IMG/VR virus record: IMGVR_UViG_3300006917_000075
Coordinates: 1-35,955 of that record
Source of the DNA: a virus
DNA length: 35,955 nucleotides
Strand: one strand, 5' to 3'
Below the pieces are notes generated by a model. That model was not told the origin of the DNA. It searched no databases and saw only the letters and a program-made list of their open reading frames with translations. Positions 16,046 through 22,402 of this stretch are shown here, one piece after another. The translations under genes and the position numbers were made by a program. Position 1 is the stretch's first letter, and each line of letters opens with the position of its first letter.

Positions 16046-16272
16046 CACACGATGAATTGCTAGAAAAACTGACTGACTACGAAGCGCACTTTGACCAAGT
16101 GCGTGACGAAGAAAAAGCATATAACGCGCTTCGTGCAGTAGTGGAATTGCATAAGCCCGAAAGAATAACCATTGAAGGGTTCAAAACAGAGTATTGGTGT
16201 ATGGCAGACAATAATGAACCAACTCCTTATCCCTGCCCCACCATTTTACAAATAGAAAAGGAAATTAAATGA
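16042..16272 (+). CDS. MTHDEL-family small protein, copy 1
   Basis: A 76-residue protein in an ATGA overlap. It opens MTHDELLEKLTDYEAHF and contains NALRAVVELHKP followed by a C...YPCPTILQIEKEI end. The protein at 16694 has the same opening, ALRAIVELHP and a CKTIQVIQEEL end, so the two are paralogues. Small proteins of this type with MTHDEL, ALRAVVELH and PCPTIQ.I are common in actinophage early regions; the function is unknown. Two cysteines could bind metal. Confidence 0.8.
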   Translation: MTHDELLEKLTDYEAHFDQVRDEEKAYNALRAVVELHKPERITIEGFKTEYWCMADNNEPTPYPCPTILQIEKEIK

Positions 16273-16418
16273 ATAAGAACAATCTTTTTGCATTAGTAAT
16301 CAATATTGCTGGCGCATTTTCGTGGTATTGGCTTGGTTATTTGAACGGCAAAAAGAAAAAGTGTAATGAAACTTATGTAATAAATAATTTTGATAGCACT
16401 TTTAAGGAAAAGAAATAA
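16269..16418 (+). CDS. Small membrane protein (49 aa)
   Basis: A 49-residue protein in an ATGA overlap. It has one membrane span, LFALVINIAGAFSWYWLGY (about residues 6-24), then a stop-transfer sequence KKKKC and a hydrophilic tail. Its base composition is more AT-rich than the neighbours. Function unknown. Confidence 0.65.
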   Translation: MNKNNLFALVINIAGAFSWYWLGYLNGKKKKCNETYVINNFDSTFKEKK

Positions 16419-16609
16419 TGAAAGCAAAATGTTTTTGTGGTCAGCCAGCAACGGGTCGCAATACAGTAAGAGACAAAAGGGGCTTGGATTATTCAATGGT
16501 TTATGTTTATTCAACTTGCGATGAGCATTGGGATTCAACCCCGCCAGAATTGTGGGCACCATCTAGGCAAGAGGCTTGGAAGGCTGCTATTGAAAGGGGG
16601 CAGAAGTGA
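16418..16609 (+). CDS. Small cysteine-containing protein (63 aa)
   Basis: A 63-residue protein overlapping the previous stop by one base. KCFCGQPATG near the start and a later CDEHW give C-x-C and C-x2-H, a zinc-finger-like set. It ends EAWKAAIERGQK in a helix. Found between two small membrane-protein genes. No family recognised. Confidence 0.65.
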   Translation: MKAKCFCGQPATGRNTVRDKRGLDYSMVYVYSTCDEHWDSTPPELWAPSRQEAWKAAIERGQK

Positions 16610-16707
16610 ATACTTGGCAATTTCTAATACTAACCAATGTTGCAATCATAAATATAAATGTTTCATATTTGTGCTATATCGTTAGGAGCAAAAATGACTC
16701 ACGATGA
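16606..16707 (+). CDS. Tiny membrane protein (33 aa, GTG start)
   Basis: A 33-residue ORF starting with GTG in a GTGA overlap. It is mostly hydrophobic (WQFLILTNVAIININVSYLCYIV) and ends RSKNDSR. It overlaps the next gene by 14 bases. The start context and hydrophobicity match other tiny genes of this operon, but the evidence is limited to one ORF with a typical overlap. Confidence 0.48.
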   Translation: MNTWQFLILTNVAIININVSYLCYIVRSKNDSR

Positions 16708-16969
16708 ACTGATGGTAAAAATAAATCAGCGTTATTGGAAAATGTTTAATCACAATTCTCAAGACCAAACTGAGTCAGGTATTGAACATAGGACATTTAT
16801 ACAAAACCAATACTTTGCCCTTCGTGCAATAGTGGAATTGCACCCTATGTGGACTGACTATAGGTACACTGAAACAAGTAAAGAGTTAGTGGAATTTTGT
16901 GGTTGTTGTCAGGAGAAATGGCCCTGCAAAACCATTCAAGTTATTCAGGAGGAGTTAGGCAATGGCTAA
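16694..16969 (+). CDS. MTHDEL-family small protein, copy 2
   Basis: A 91-residue paralogue of the protein at 16042-16272: MTHDELMVKI opening, ALRAIVELHPMW middle, and CGCCQEKWPCKTIQVIQEEL end, with four cysteines and thus a better zinc site than copy 1. The start at 16694 is chosen because TTAGGAG lies 7 bases upstream; a longer start at 16658 has no ribosome site and adds a hydrophobic stretch from the previous ORF. Function unknown. Confidence 0.8.
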   Translation: MTHDELMVKINQRYWKMFNHNSQDQTESGIEHRTFIQNQYFALRAIVELHPMWTDYRYTETSKELVEFCGCCQEKWPCKTIQVIQEELGNG

Positions 16970-17117
16970 CACAGAGATTCAGTATCTAAAGAATGAAATC
17001 AAACAACTCAAGGCTGATATGGCTAACCTCATTATGGCCTTGATTGAACTGAAAGTATTTAAGATTACGACAGATGAGAACGGTAACCCTGTCTACGATA
17101 CTGGTAAGAATGAGTAG
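16962..17117 (+). CDS. Small coiled-coil protein (51 aa)
   Basis: A 51-residue protein overlapping the previous gene by 8 bases with ribosome site AGGAGG. Residues 5-35 form a heptad-rich helix (IQYLKNEIKQLKADMANLIM), followed by ITTDENGNPVYDTGKNE. It probably dimerises. It overlaps the nuclease gene by 8 bases. No family recognised. Confidence 0.68.
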   Translation: MANTEIQYLKNEIKQLKADMANLIMALIELKVFKITTDENGNPVYDTGKNE

Positions 17118-17466
17118 TCCGAAGTACAACAAGGCTAAGGGTGCAGCCTTCGAGATCGATGTGATGAAATGGTTTCGAGGACTGGGTGTATTAGCTGAGC
17201 GCTTACGTCTAGCGGGTAAAGATGACGAAGGTGATTTAGTATGTGTAGTCGCGGGAAAGACATACATACTAGAACTCAAGAACACGGCAAGACTAGACTT
17301 GCCAGAGTTCTGGAGGCAGGCAGAAGTTGAGGCGCTTAACTACGCTAAGGCTCGTGGTATTGGGGAAGTTCCACTGCATTATGTTGTAGTTAAGCGTCGC
17401 AACGCTGGCATAGATAAGGCTTGGGTAATCCAACCTATTGATCAGTGGCTAAAGGAGAAGCAATGA
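17110..17466 (+). CDS. Holliday-junction-resolvase-like PD-(D/E)XK nuclease
   Basis: A 118-residue protein. The motif GAAFEIDVMKWFR (E15), then EGDLVCVVAGK (D42) and ILELKNTA (E55-x-K57) is the PD-(D/E)XK active-site order found in archaeal-type Hjc and related phage nucleases. The length fits a single-domain resolvase that would cut branched replication intermediates before packaging. The start at 17110 is chosen over 17074 because it overlaps the preceding stop (ATGAGTAG) like neighbouring genes. Resolvase versus general nuclease cannot be settled here. Confidence 0.8.
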   Translation: MSSPKYNKAKGAAFEIDVMKWFRGLGVLAERLRLAGKDDEGDLVCVVAGKTYILELKNTARLDLPEFWRQAEVEALNYAKARGIGEVPLHYVVVKRRNAGIDKAWVIQPIDQWLKEKQ

Positions 17467-17705
17467 ATAACACAAAGAAACAATTATTAGAAAAGATTGA
17501 TTATATTAGGAAGCAATCATTAGGACAGATTGATTACTTAAGCAACAATGTTGCTTGGAAGTGGCAGTTTGAAAGATTGCAAAGCGAAGTGACTACATTT
17601 AAGAACGTATTGATTGAAGCAGGAATCTTAGTAAGTTCAAAAGGTATAAACCAGACAATCATCGTGGTTGATGGCGAGCAGTACTCAATTAGAAAGGTTA
17701 AATAA
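17463..17705 (+). CDS. Hypothetical helical protein (80 aa)
   Basis: An 80-residue protein with ATGA overlap and ribosome site AAGGAG. The first 55 residues are helical (LLEKIDYIRKQSLGQIDYLS; KWQFERLQSEVTTFKNVLIEAG), then a short beta end (TIIVVDGEQYSIRKV). It may be an oligomeric regulator, but I recognise no family. The start was taken at 17463 rather than 17445 because of the coupling to the previous stop. Confidence 0.65.
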   Translation: MNNTKKQLLEKIDYIRKQSLGQIDYLSNNVAWKWQFERLQSEVTTFKNVLIEAGILVSSKGINQTIIVVDGEQYSIRKVK

Positions 17706-17828
17706 ATGCCAGTACCAGGCGGAGAAATCACAAGCACAGAAACGTGGAGCGAAGCCCCAGTCGAAGAAGTAGTAGAAGCAGTAGAAGAGGAGTTGCCAAG
17801 TGAGCCTGACACTATTCAAGAGGATTGA
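17706..17828 (+). CDS. Small acidic peptide (40 aa)
   Basis: A 40-residue protein, very acidic: about 13 Glu/Asp and no Lys or Arg, for example EEVVEAVEEELPSEPDTIQE. It starts right after the previous stop. Highly acidic small phage proteins sometimes mimic DNA to block host restriction or nucleoid proteins (for example Ocr); the size here is much smaller, so that is only a possibility. It overlaps the next gene by 29 bases. Confidence 0.5.
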   Translation: MPVPGGEITSTETWSEAPVEEVVEAVEEELPSEPDTIQED

Positions 17829-18027
17829 TATTGATGTTGACTGGTACTTCACAGCAGTATCAGTAGGCTTTACGTTACACAGACGTGGCTTCCAGTTGTC
17901 ACTTGTCTTCTTTGATATTAGCTTTTACTACATCAGTCCTAAGTACAGAGCTGAGATTGATGAACGAATCAAGGCTGCCAAGGCGATTGTCCACGCTATG
18001 GAAGAAGAGCAGTGGTACGAAGGATGA
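17800..18027 (+). CDS. Hypothetical protein (75 aa, GTG start)
   Basis: A 75-residue protein with GTG start after the ribosome site GAGGAG. The central part (IDIDVDWYFTAVSVGFTLHRRGFQLSLVFFDISFYYI) alternates polar and aromatic residues and reads as a beta-sheet rather than a membrane helix; the end is a charged helix (ERIKAAKAIVHAMEEEQ). It overlaps the acidic ORF by 29 bases and the next gene by 4. No family recognised. Confidence 0.65.
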   Translation: MSLTLFKRIDIDVDWYFTAVSVGFTLHRRGFQLSLVFFDISFYYISPKYRAEIDERIKAAKAIVHAMEEEQWYEG

Positions 18028-18191
18028 AGTGGCGGAGTAAAGCTACCGGCACTGAGTTCAAGGCATATGATTCTTTTAGCCCCGCTCAGAAAGGCTATTG
18101 GATAATGTTACAACCAGAAGGCAGTGAGCATTACGGCCCACACATTACTTACCAAGAACTGATTGAATCTTTTGAGAAGGTGGAAGAATGA
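18024..18191 (+). CDS. Small hypothetical protein (55 aa)
   Basis: A 55-residue protein in an ATGA overlap, with Trp/Tyr-rich N-terminal half (KWRSKATGTEFKAYDSF) and a helical C-terminus (TYQELIESFEKVEE). The ribosome site is AAGGA. No family recognised. Its stop overlaps the next gene start (ATGA). Confidence 0.6.
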   Translation: MKWRSKATGTEFKAYDSFSPAQKGYWIMLQPEGSEHYGPHITYQELIESFEKVEE

Positions 18192-18340
18192 TCTGTCAGC
18201 CTTGTATAGATGCAGGCGAATATAATCGCTTGAATCAGTTAAAACTTAGCGAAGCACATCACGAACAATGCGAGGGGTGCGTATGCCAGCACAAGACTGG
18301 TCCAGGGTACGTAAGGCGGGAAAGTTCAAAGGCAAAGTAG
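18188..18340 (+). CDS. Small zinc-finger-like protein (50 aa)
   Basis: A 50-residue protein in an ATGA overlap with cysteines C3-x2-C6 and a C28-x2-C31-x-C33-x-H35 cluster (QCEGCVCQHK), separated by a helix containing SEAHH. The pattern of CxxC, then H..C..C.C.H, suggests one or two zinc sites. It overlaps the primase zinc-domain gene by 58 bases, so that stretch codes in two frames. Function unknown. Confidence 0.6.
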   Translation: MICQPCIDAGEYNRLNQLKLSEAHHEQCEGCVCQHKTGPGYVRRESSKAK

Positions 18341-18660
18341 ATGCCAACGATATCCCGATAGATGCCATCGTCAGGTTCTTTGGTGGTGAAGTAAGAGAAG
18401 GTAAGTCAGCCAGCGTACGGTGCTGCTTACACTCAGACAGTAGAAGGTCTGCTGTTATGAACACGTACGACAACTTGTACTACTGCCATACCTGCGGTAA
18501 GGGTGGTAATGCAGCTAACCTAGTGTGCATACTAGAGAACTTGGAGTTTAACGATGGCCTCAAACGTGCAGTCGAAATTGCAGCTGGAAGCGGCGCAGCG
18601 ATACGCACAACAAATAAGTCCGGAGGCTCTCGTCGCACTCTCAGAACGTGGGATCTCTGA
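18283..18660 (+). CDS. DNA primase zinc-binding (CHC2) subunit
   Basis: A 125-residue protein covering the N-terminal zinc domain of DnaG-type primases: VDANDIPIDAIVRFFGG, then VRCCLHSDSRRSA (C48, H50), LYYCHTCGKGGNAANLV (C68, C71), and LEFNDGLKRAVEIA. The domain recognises the template start site and lets primase begin synthesis. The family homology ends near residue 100; the last ~20 residues are likely just the frame running to its stop at 18660. The TOPRIM half starts at 18554 in the +1 frame. The ATG at 18283 is taken rather than 18268 because it gives the usual short lead-in; both are possible. Confidence 0.85.
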   Translation: MPAQDWSRVRKAGKFKGKVDANDIPIDAIVRFFGGEVREGKSASVRCCLHSDSRRSAVMNTYDNLYYCHTCGKGGNAANLVCILENLEFNDGLKRAVEIAAGSGAAIRTTNKSGGSRRTLRTWDL

Positions 18661-19204
18661 GGAGATAGCTGCGCTCTATATGCTCGGTAGCGTGACTGAT
18701 CCTATGAATGGTCACGAGATGCACGATGGGTGGATATCTATTCCATACATCACTGCGATGAACCACTGCGTAGGCTTTAAGTTCCGTAGGTTAGATGATG
18801 GTAAGCCTAAGTACGGTAGCCCTACTGGGCAGAAGGCTCACCTCTATAACGTTACTGATACCACCATTTTGAGTAAGCACATCGTGGTCTGCGAAGGTGA
18901 GCTGGACACAGTCATAGTCTCAGGTGTCCTTGGTATCCCAGCAGTGGGTGTACCTGGAGTGCAGGCTTGGAAGCCACACTTTGCTAAGTTGCTCAACGGT
19001 TATGACACTGTCTACATCGTAGGAGATAACGACGTGAAAGAAGATGGCACCAACCCAGGTGCTGAGTTCTCTAAGCGCGTGGCATCCGAGGTTCTTAACG
19101 GAACTATTGTTACACTTCCTCCTAATATGGACATCAATGACTACTACTTAGCCTATGGAGCGGAAGCGACAAAGACTTTGCTGGTAGGTGAGGCGATTGG
19201 ATAA
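18554..19204 (+). CDS. DNA primase TOPRIM (catalytic) subunit
   Basis: A 216-residue protein with the RNA-polymerase/TOPRIM core of DnaG-type primases: an entry helix with ISPEALVALSERGISEE and LYMLG, a strand region GWISIPYIT and VGFKFRRLDDGKPKY, then TOPRIM motif CEGELDTVI (E114) and YIVGDNDVKEDG (D158, D160). It synthesises RNA primers on single-strand DNA. Its own ribosome site GGAG lies at 18543-18546, 7 bases before the ATG, inside the zinc-subunit gene. The two parts together make one primase, but as two polypeptides in different frames (107-base overlap). Confidence 0.87.
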   Translation: MASNVQSKLQLEAAQRYAQQISPEALVALSERGISEEIAALYMLGSVTDPMNGHEMHDGWISIPYITAMNHCVGFKFRRLDDGKPKYGSPTGQKAHLYNVTDTTILSKHIVVCEGELDTVIVSGVLGIPAVGVPGVQAWKPHFAKLLNGYDTVYIVGDNDVKEDGTNPGAEFSKRVASEVLNGTIVTLPPNMDINDYYLAYGAEATKTLLVGEAIG

Positions 19205-19210
19205 GAATGA

Positions 19211-19600
19211 ATGGCAACAGATGATACAGACTTTGCATACTATGGGCTTTCACATCTTAGAGATCAACGTCGAACAGGAGACACTACTAATATGTCCAAC
19301 AGCAACCCGCTCGTAGACCATCTAGCAGTTACTGGTTACCGCGCTAGCGGTGTATCTACTGAAGACCTTACGTCTTTCATTGAATCCTTTGCATCGCTTC
19401 GTGCTTCCCGTGTGCGTGGAGTGGGAGCAGACCAGTATGCAATAGCACAAGGACAGAAGTTCGAGTCCTTTACTGTGGCAGATACCATTAGAGAACTGAT
19501 TGAAGAGCTGGCAGATGCTAGTAATTACATAGACTTCCTTGCCATTAAGTTACTTAACTTACAACACACTATAGATTTGGTGCTACCTGACTGTGACTGA
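19211..19600 (+). CDS. Conserved actinophage protein with MazG-like helices
   Basis: A 129-residue protein. The conserved core runs from NPLVDHLAVTGYRASGVSTE through SRVRGVGADQYA and QKFESFTVADTIRELIEELA to DASNYIDFLAIKLL. RVRG.G..QY, QKFE and EELAD..NY are signatures of a small phage family with MazG-like acidic helices; MazG proteins hydrolyse nucleotide triphosphates. Activity here is not proven. The start may instead be ATG 19292 (AGGAGA upstream), where homologous proteins would begin; the first 27 residues have no recognisable pattern. Confidence 0.72.
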   Translation: MATDDTDFAYYGLSHLRDQRRTGDTTNMSNSNPLVDHLAVTGYRASGVSTEDLTSFIESFASLRASRVRGVGADQYAIAQGQKFESFTVADTIRELIEELADASNYIDFLAIKLLNLQHTIDLVLPDCD

Positions 19601-20225
19601 GATACATCCATCCATATATGACATCGTACCTAGCGTAGCTAGTACTGTGCATAAGAGTTACAAGAAGTTCGTTGAGCGTGATGACGTTAAGCAGGAGTGC
19701 CTGCACTGGGCGCTGACTCGTGCTGACTATATCAACGAGCAGTTGGGTGAAGAGAATGTAGAACAACGCAGACATAACGAGCAGAAGATTGCGTGGCAGA
19801 TGAAGCGTGCTGCTGAGCGTTACTGTCGTAAGGAGAAGGCTACTAAGTCTGGCTATCAGTTAGGTGATGAAGCCTACTATCAGAGCGCTACCTTAGGTCA
19901 ACTACTACCCTTTGTTATTGCATCAGTACTAGACGGTACTGTGCTAGAGCAGGCTCAAGAGATGATCCGTGATGGGCAACCGAAGGGTTCGTCAAGCCCT
20001 GCTGAAGGTGGCAACCTACTGGCTATGCTCATCGATATCAAAAGTGCGTACGAAGATTTGAATGAGAAGGACCAGAAGATACTGGCACTGCGTTACCACG
20101 AGAACCTAACGCTAGCGCAGATAGGTGCAGCACTAGAGTGTCACTTCACTACAGCAGACCGCAGGGTTAACCACGCTATGCGTGAGCTGAACAATAAACT
20201 AGGTGGAGCAAGTCCATACCAGTGA
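19593..20225 (+). CDS. Sigma-70-like RNA polymerase factor
   Basis: A 210-residue protein with GTG start. The N-terminal part (VASTVHKSYKKFVERDDVKQ; NEQKIAWQMKRAAERYCRKE) resembles sigma region 2. The C-terminal part (LNEKDQKILALRYHENLTLA, then QIGAALECHFTTADRRVNHA) is a good region 4 helix-turn-helix: L..K.Q.IL.LRY.E.LTL..IG..L......A..R...A...L. A weak region between fits a phage sigma-like factor rather than a full housekeeping sigma. With the WhiB protein, which binds sigma region 4, it points to control of phage late transcription. Confidence 0.75.
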   Translation: MTEIHPSIYDIVPSVASTVHKSYKKFVERDDVKQECLHWALTRADYINEQLGEENVEQRRHNEQKIAWQMKRAAERYCRKEKATKSGYQLGDEAYYQSATLGQLLPFVIASVLDGTVLEQAQEMIRDGQPKGSSSPAEGGNLLAMLIDIKSAYEDLNEKDQKILALRYHENLTLAQIGAALECHFTTADRRVNHAMRELNNKLGGASPYQ

Positions 20226-20605
20226 ACGAGATAATCCTGTATGACTTTCTTAAACTTAATCTCTACCCTGATTTGCTGCGTGCTCCTGGAATCTATGATG
20301 CCTTCGACTGCACCAGTGAGAAGGCCGGTCACTTCATCGAACTGAAGTGTCGCCAAACCCATTATTCTACGCTACTTATAGAGCAGATGAAGTACCGCAA
20401 GCTCATCGAGCAGGCCTATCACAGAGAACTTTTGCCCTTCTATATCAACAGCACTCCTCTTGGTATCTACTCCTTTGATCTTACAGAGTTAGATGAACCA
20501 GAGTGGTTCGTTCATCAGATGCCAGCGACTACAGAGTTTGAGAACACTAACAAGGTTGATAAGATAGTAGGGTACTTAGACATAGAGGAGGCGGTTAAAC
20601 TATGA
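20222..20605 (+). CDS. Putative PD-(D/E)XK-type endonuclease
   Basis: A 127-residue protein, GTG start. It has YDAFDCTSEKAGHFIELKCR, that is D26/D29 followed by E40-x-K42 on a beta-strand, then a helix (LLIEQMKYRKLIEQAYHR) and a strand FYINSTPLGIYSFDL. The D...ExK order and the size suit a small PD-(D/E)XK nuclease. It is not clearly related to the resolvase-like gene at 17110. Called putative because only the central motif supports it. Confidence 0.6.
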   Translation: MNEIILYDFLKLNLYPDLLRAPGIYDAFDCTSEKAGHFIELKCRQTHYSTLLIEQMKYRKLIEQAYHRELLPFYINSTPLGIYSFDLTELDEPEWFVHQMPATTEFENTNKVDKIVGYLDIEEAVKL

Positions 20606-20697
20606 AATTTATATGCAGGATATTTGGTTGCAAATTATTCCATCTTAACTCACACAATGTAACGTGTCAGCGTTGCGGAACTAGAGTGAAAGTATGA
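20602..20697 (+). CDS. Tiny zinc-ribbon protein (31 aa)
   Basis: A 31-residue ORF in an ATGA-type overlap, ribosome site GAGGAGG. Cysteines 5 and 10 (CRIFGC) and 23 and 26 (CQRCG) plus His residues form a complete small zinc ribbon (a GC..H....C.RCG.R pattern). Such stand-alone ribbons are common in phages. Function unknown. Confidence 0.6.
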   Translation: MKFICRIFGCKLFHLNSHNVTCQRCGTRVKV

Positions 20698-20786
20698 GTA
20701 TGTTATCTGCAGTTGTTTCACTTGTTTGTACTGCACTTAATGTTGGTTTATGTATTGGTTATGTAGCAGGAAAGAATAGACGATGA
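20694..20786 (+). CDS. Tiny membrane protein (30 aa)
   Basis: A 30-residue ORF in an ATGA overlap. A single membrane span (AVVSLVCTALNVGLCIGYVAG) ends in KNRR. It is positioned like other tiny membrane proteins in this operon. No strong ribosome site is seen, so translation probably depends on coupling. Confidence 0.5.
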   Translation: MSMLSAVVSLVCTALNVGLCIGYVAGKNRR

Positions 20787-21202
20787 AGATTGAGATAGAC
20801 CTAGACAAAGTGCGCTTTGATGTGCAGGCACGCAAAGAGATTGACCCTGCGTTCAAGACAGTTCAAGTAAGACGCTACGGTAAGCAGATGATGGCACACG
20901 ACTCAATACCAGATGAGATCTGCATTGAGCAGATGACGGCTTTGATTAAGTCAGAGATAAGCAAACTAATGCTGTATGCACCTGATGTATCTGATATCAA
21001 ACCTAATGATGTACGCATTGAACCAAACTATTTTGGTGGCAAAGTTATTGTTGGAGATTTCTATTACGCTTCTGCTATCGCAGACTACTGGTTTGCTGAG
21101 CAGGAAAGAGCCGTAGCTAAAGCCAGACTCGATGCCGTTGAAGAGTATAAACAACAGCTTTCAGAAGGCTTGACAGATAAGGATAATGAAGATGACCTAT
21201 GA
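20783..21202 (+). CDS. Hypothetical protein (139 aa)
   Basis: A 139-residue acidic protein in an ATGA overlap. It has an N-terminal beta-alpha start (MKIEIDLDKVRFDVQARKEI), a central strand region with PNDVRIEPNYFGGKVIVGDF and a helical, charged tail (ERAVAKARLDAVEEYKQQLS; ending KDNEDDL). No family recognised. It overlaps the FmdB-like gene by 17 bases. Confidence 0.7.
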   Translation: MKIEIDLDKVRFDVQARKEIDPAFKTVQVRRYGKQMMAHDSIPDEICIEQMTALIKSEISKLMLYAPDVSDIKPNDVRIEPNYFGGKVIVGDFYYASAIADYWFAEQERAVAKARLDAVEEYKQQLSEGLTDKDNEDDL

Positions 21203-21365
21203 CTACGAGTGTACAAAGTGTAAGAACAGTTACACAGTTGAGCGTGGCATCCGAGAAGAAGAAGTGTTGCCAGTATGCGTTGGTTGTCACGAGTCTATGA
21301 CTCGCGTCTGGTCTGCGCCTGGCATAATTTTTAATGGGAGTGGCTTCTATGTCAACGGGGGTTGA
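21186..21365 (+). CDS. FmdB-type zinc ribbon protein
   Basis: A 59-residue protein (or 57 from ATG 21192) with the pattern YDYECTKCKNSYTVERGI, then PVCVGCHESMTRVWSAP and GIIFNGSGFYVN. Two CxxC pairs (C9, C12 and C31, C34) form the zinc ribbon of FmdB/CxxC_CXXC_SSSS regulators; the IIF.G.GFY.... end is typical. These are putative transcription regulators, common in phages. The final part overlaps the methyltransferase gene by 17 bases. Confidence 0.82.
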   Translation: MKMTYDYECTKCKNSYTVERGIREEEVLPVCVGCHESMTRVWSAPGIIFNGSGFYVNGG

Positions 21366-21933
21366 GTACCCGAACTGGTTTGCCCAAGCTGCACAGCAGA
21401 ACTTTGAGACACACCTTACTGAGTACGCTGGCAAAGATAACCTTAAGTTCTTACAGCTTGGTGTATTTACAGGGGACACTAGCGTATGGCTAGCAGAACA
21501 TATCCTTACTGGTACTGGTTGCTGGTTGATAGATGTAGATACGTGGCAGGGTAGCGATGAAGAAGCGCACGAGACTATGGACTTTGCTGATGTCTTTGCT
21601 ACCTATCTATCTAAGATAGAGCCATACAAGAATAGGATTCGTCCGTTCAAGCAGACTACTACTTGGTTCTTACAGAGTGTGCGTAAAGATCCTGACTATG
21701 ACTTCATCTATGTGGACGCAGACCATACAACTGTCGGTGTCATAATGGACGCTGAACTATCGTGGCCACAGCTAAAGTCTGGTGGCATTATGGCCTTCGA
21801 TGATTATGAGTGGGGTTCACACTTGCCTATGCACTTGCGTGCTAAGCCTGGCATTGACCTCTTCCTCCTTCGTCATAAGGGTGAGTACGATACCTTGGCA
21901 GTTAATAATCAGTACTGGATTAGAAAGCACTAA
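21349..21933 (+). CDS. Class I SAM-dependent methyltransferase
   Basis: A 194-residue protein. FLQLGVFTGDTSVWLAEHI (residues ~34-52) is the SAM-binding glycine loop (motif I), LIDVDTWQG is the post-I acidic loop, and YDFIYVDADHTTVGVIMDAE (around 118) with GGIMAFDDYEWGS is the Methyltransf_24-like active side. The substrate is unknown; members of this type modify sugars, small molecules or proteins. The start at 21349 is taken because GGGAG lies 8 bases upstream; the longer start at 21334 lacks a ribosome site. It is the last rightward early gene, followed by a hairpin. Confidence 0.82.
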   Translation: MSTGVEYPNWFAQAAQQNFETHLTEYAGKDNLKFLQLGVFTGDTSVWLAEHILTGTGCWLIDVDTWQGSDEEAHETMDFADVFATYLSKIEPYKNRIRPFKQTTTWFLQSVRKDPDYDFIYVDADHTTVGVIMDAELSWPQLKSGGIMAFDDYEWGSHLPMHLRAKPGIDLFLLRHKGEYDTLAVNNQYWIRKH

Positions 21934-21964
21934 CCCCCACCGGAAAGAGTAACGGTGAGGGTTA
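21931..21964. terminator. Hairpin between convergent operons
   Basis: TAACCCCCACCG (21931-21942) pairs with CGGTGAGGGTTA (21953-21964): a 12-bp stem with a single C-A mismatch in plus-strand RNA that becomes a G-U pair in the minus-strand RNA. The plus-strand stop codon (21931-21933) is inside the stem. No T-run follows on either side, so it may be a weak bidirectional terminator or an RNA-stabilising hairpin. Confidence 0.6.
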
Positions 21965-21994
21965 GCGTCGAGCAGAAGGAAACGAATGAACAGG

Positions 21995-22402
21995 TCAGAC
22001 TATATCACAGATATTGCCAATGATCCATTCAACTACGGGAACTGCCACGGCGTTTCCTACCTGACGATAGCGTGTTGAATCAGCGCACTCAGCAGTCCAG
22101 TCATCAGGAAAACCTTGCAGTCTCTCGCACTCTACTGGGGTTAGCCTTCTAATAGGTACTTCAGACTTAACTACGTAAGGAACTCTTGCCCCTCCTGTTC
22201 CCCAGTAAGTGGCTACTGTTGGAGAATACTTATCGTAGAATCTCGTATCGTCAACGCGGGTAGCCTCAAAGATCAGAACAGTTGCTCTTGCTTCAGCTGT
22301 ATTATCAAATGCGTTCAATGTAGGACACACTCCTCCCTCGATCCAGGTTTCATAGTCTTCATTGGTCTGCGCTCTCCGGCTTTTGACGTACCACATTTTC
22401 AA
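21995..22402 (-). CDS. C5 cytosine DNA methyltransferase, C-terminal part (separate ORF)
   Basis: A 135-residue protein with TTG start in a TTGA overlap, or ATG two codons later. The first ~90 residues (WYVKSRRAQTNEDYETWIEG; PTLNAFDNTAEARATVLIFE) belong to the target-recognition region, and the end has motif IX, RRLTPVECERLQGFPDDW, and motif X, YRQVGNAVAVPVVEWI. It lacks the catalytic motifs, which are in the ORF at 22399-23031. The two parts are probably needed together, as in the two-subunit M.AquI enzyme. The frame is -1 relative to the upstream ORF. Confidence 0.85.
   Translation of the reverse strand: MKMWYVKSRRAQTNEDYETWIEGGVCPTLNAFDNTAEARATVLIFEATRVDDTRFYDKYSPTVATYWGTGGARVPYVVKSEVPIRRLTPVECERLQGFPDDWTAECADSTRYRQVGNAVAVPVVEWIIGNICDIV

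Noticed and set aside
18554-18660. Programmed frameshift joining the two primase ORFs
   Set aside because: No slippery heptamer is seen, and a GGAG at the right distance from the internal ATG explains the second product. Kept only as an alternative.
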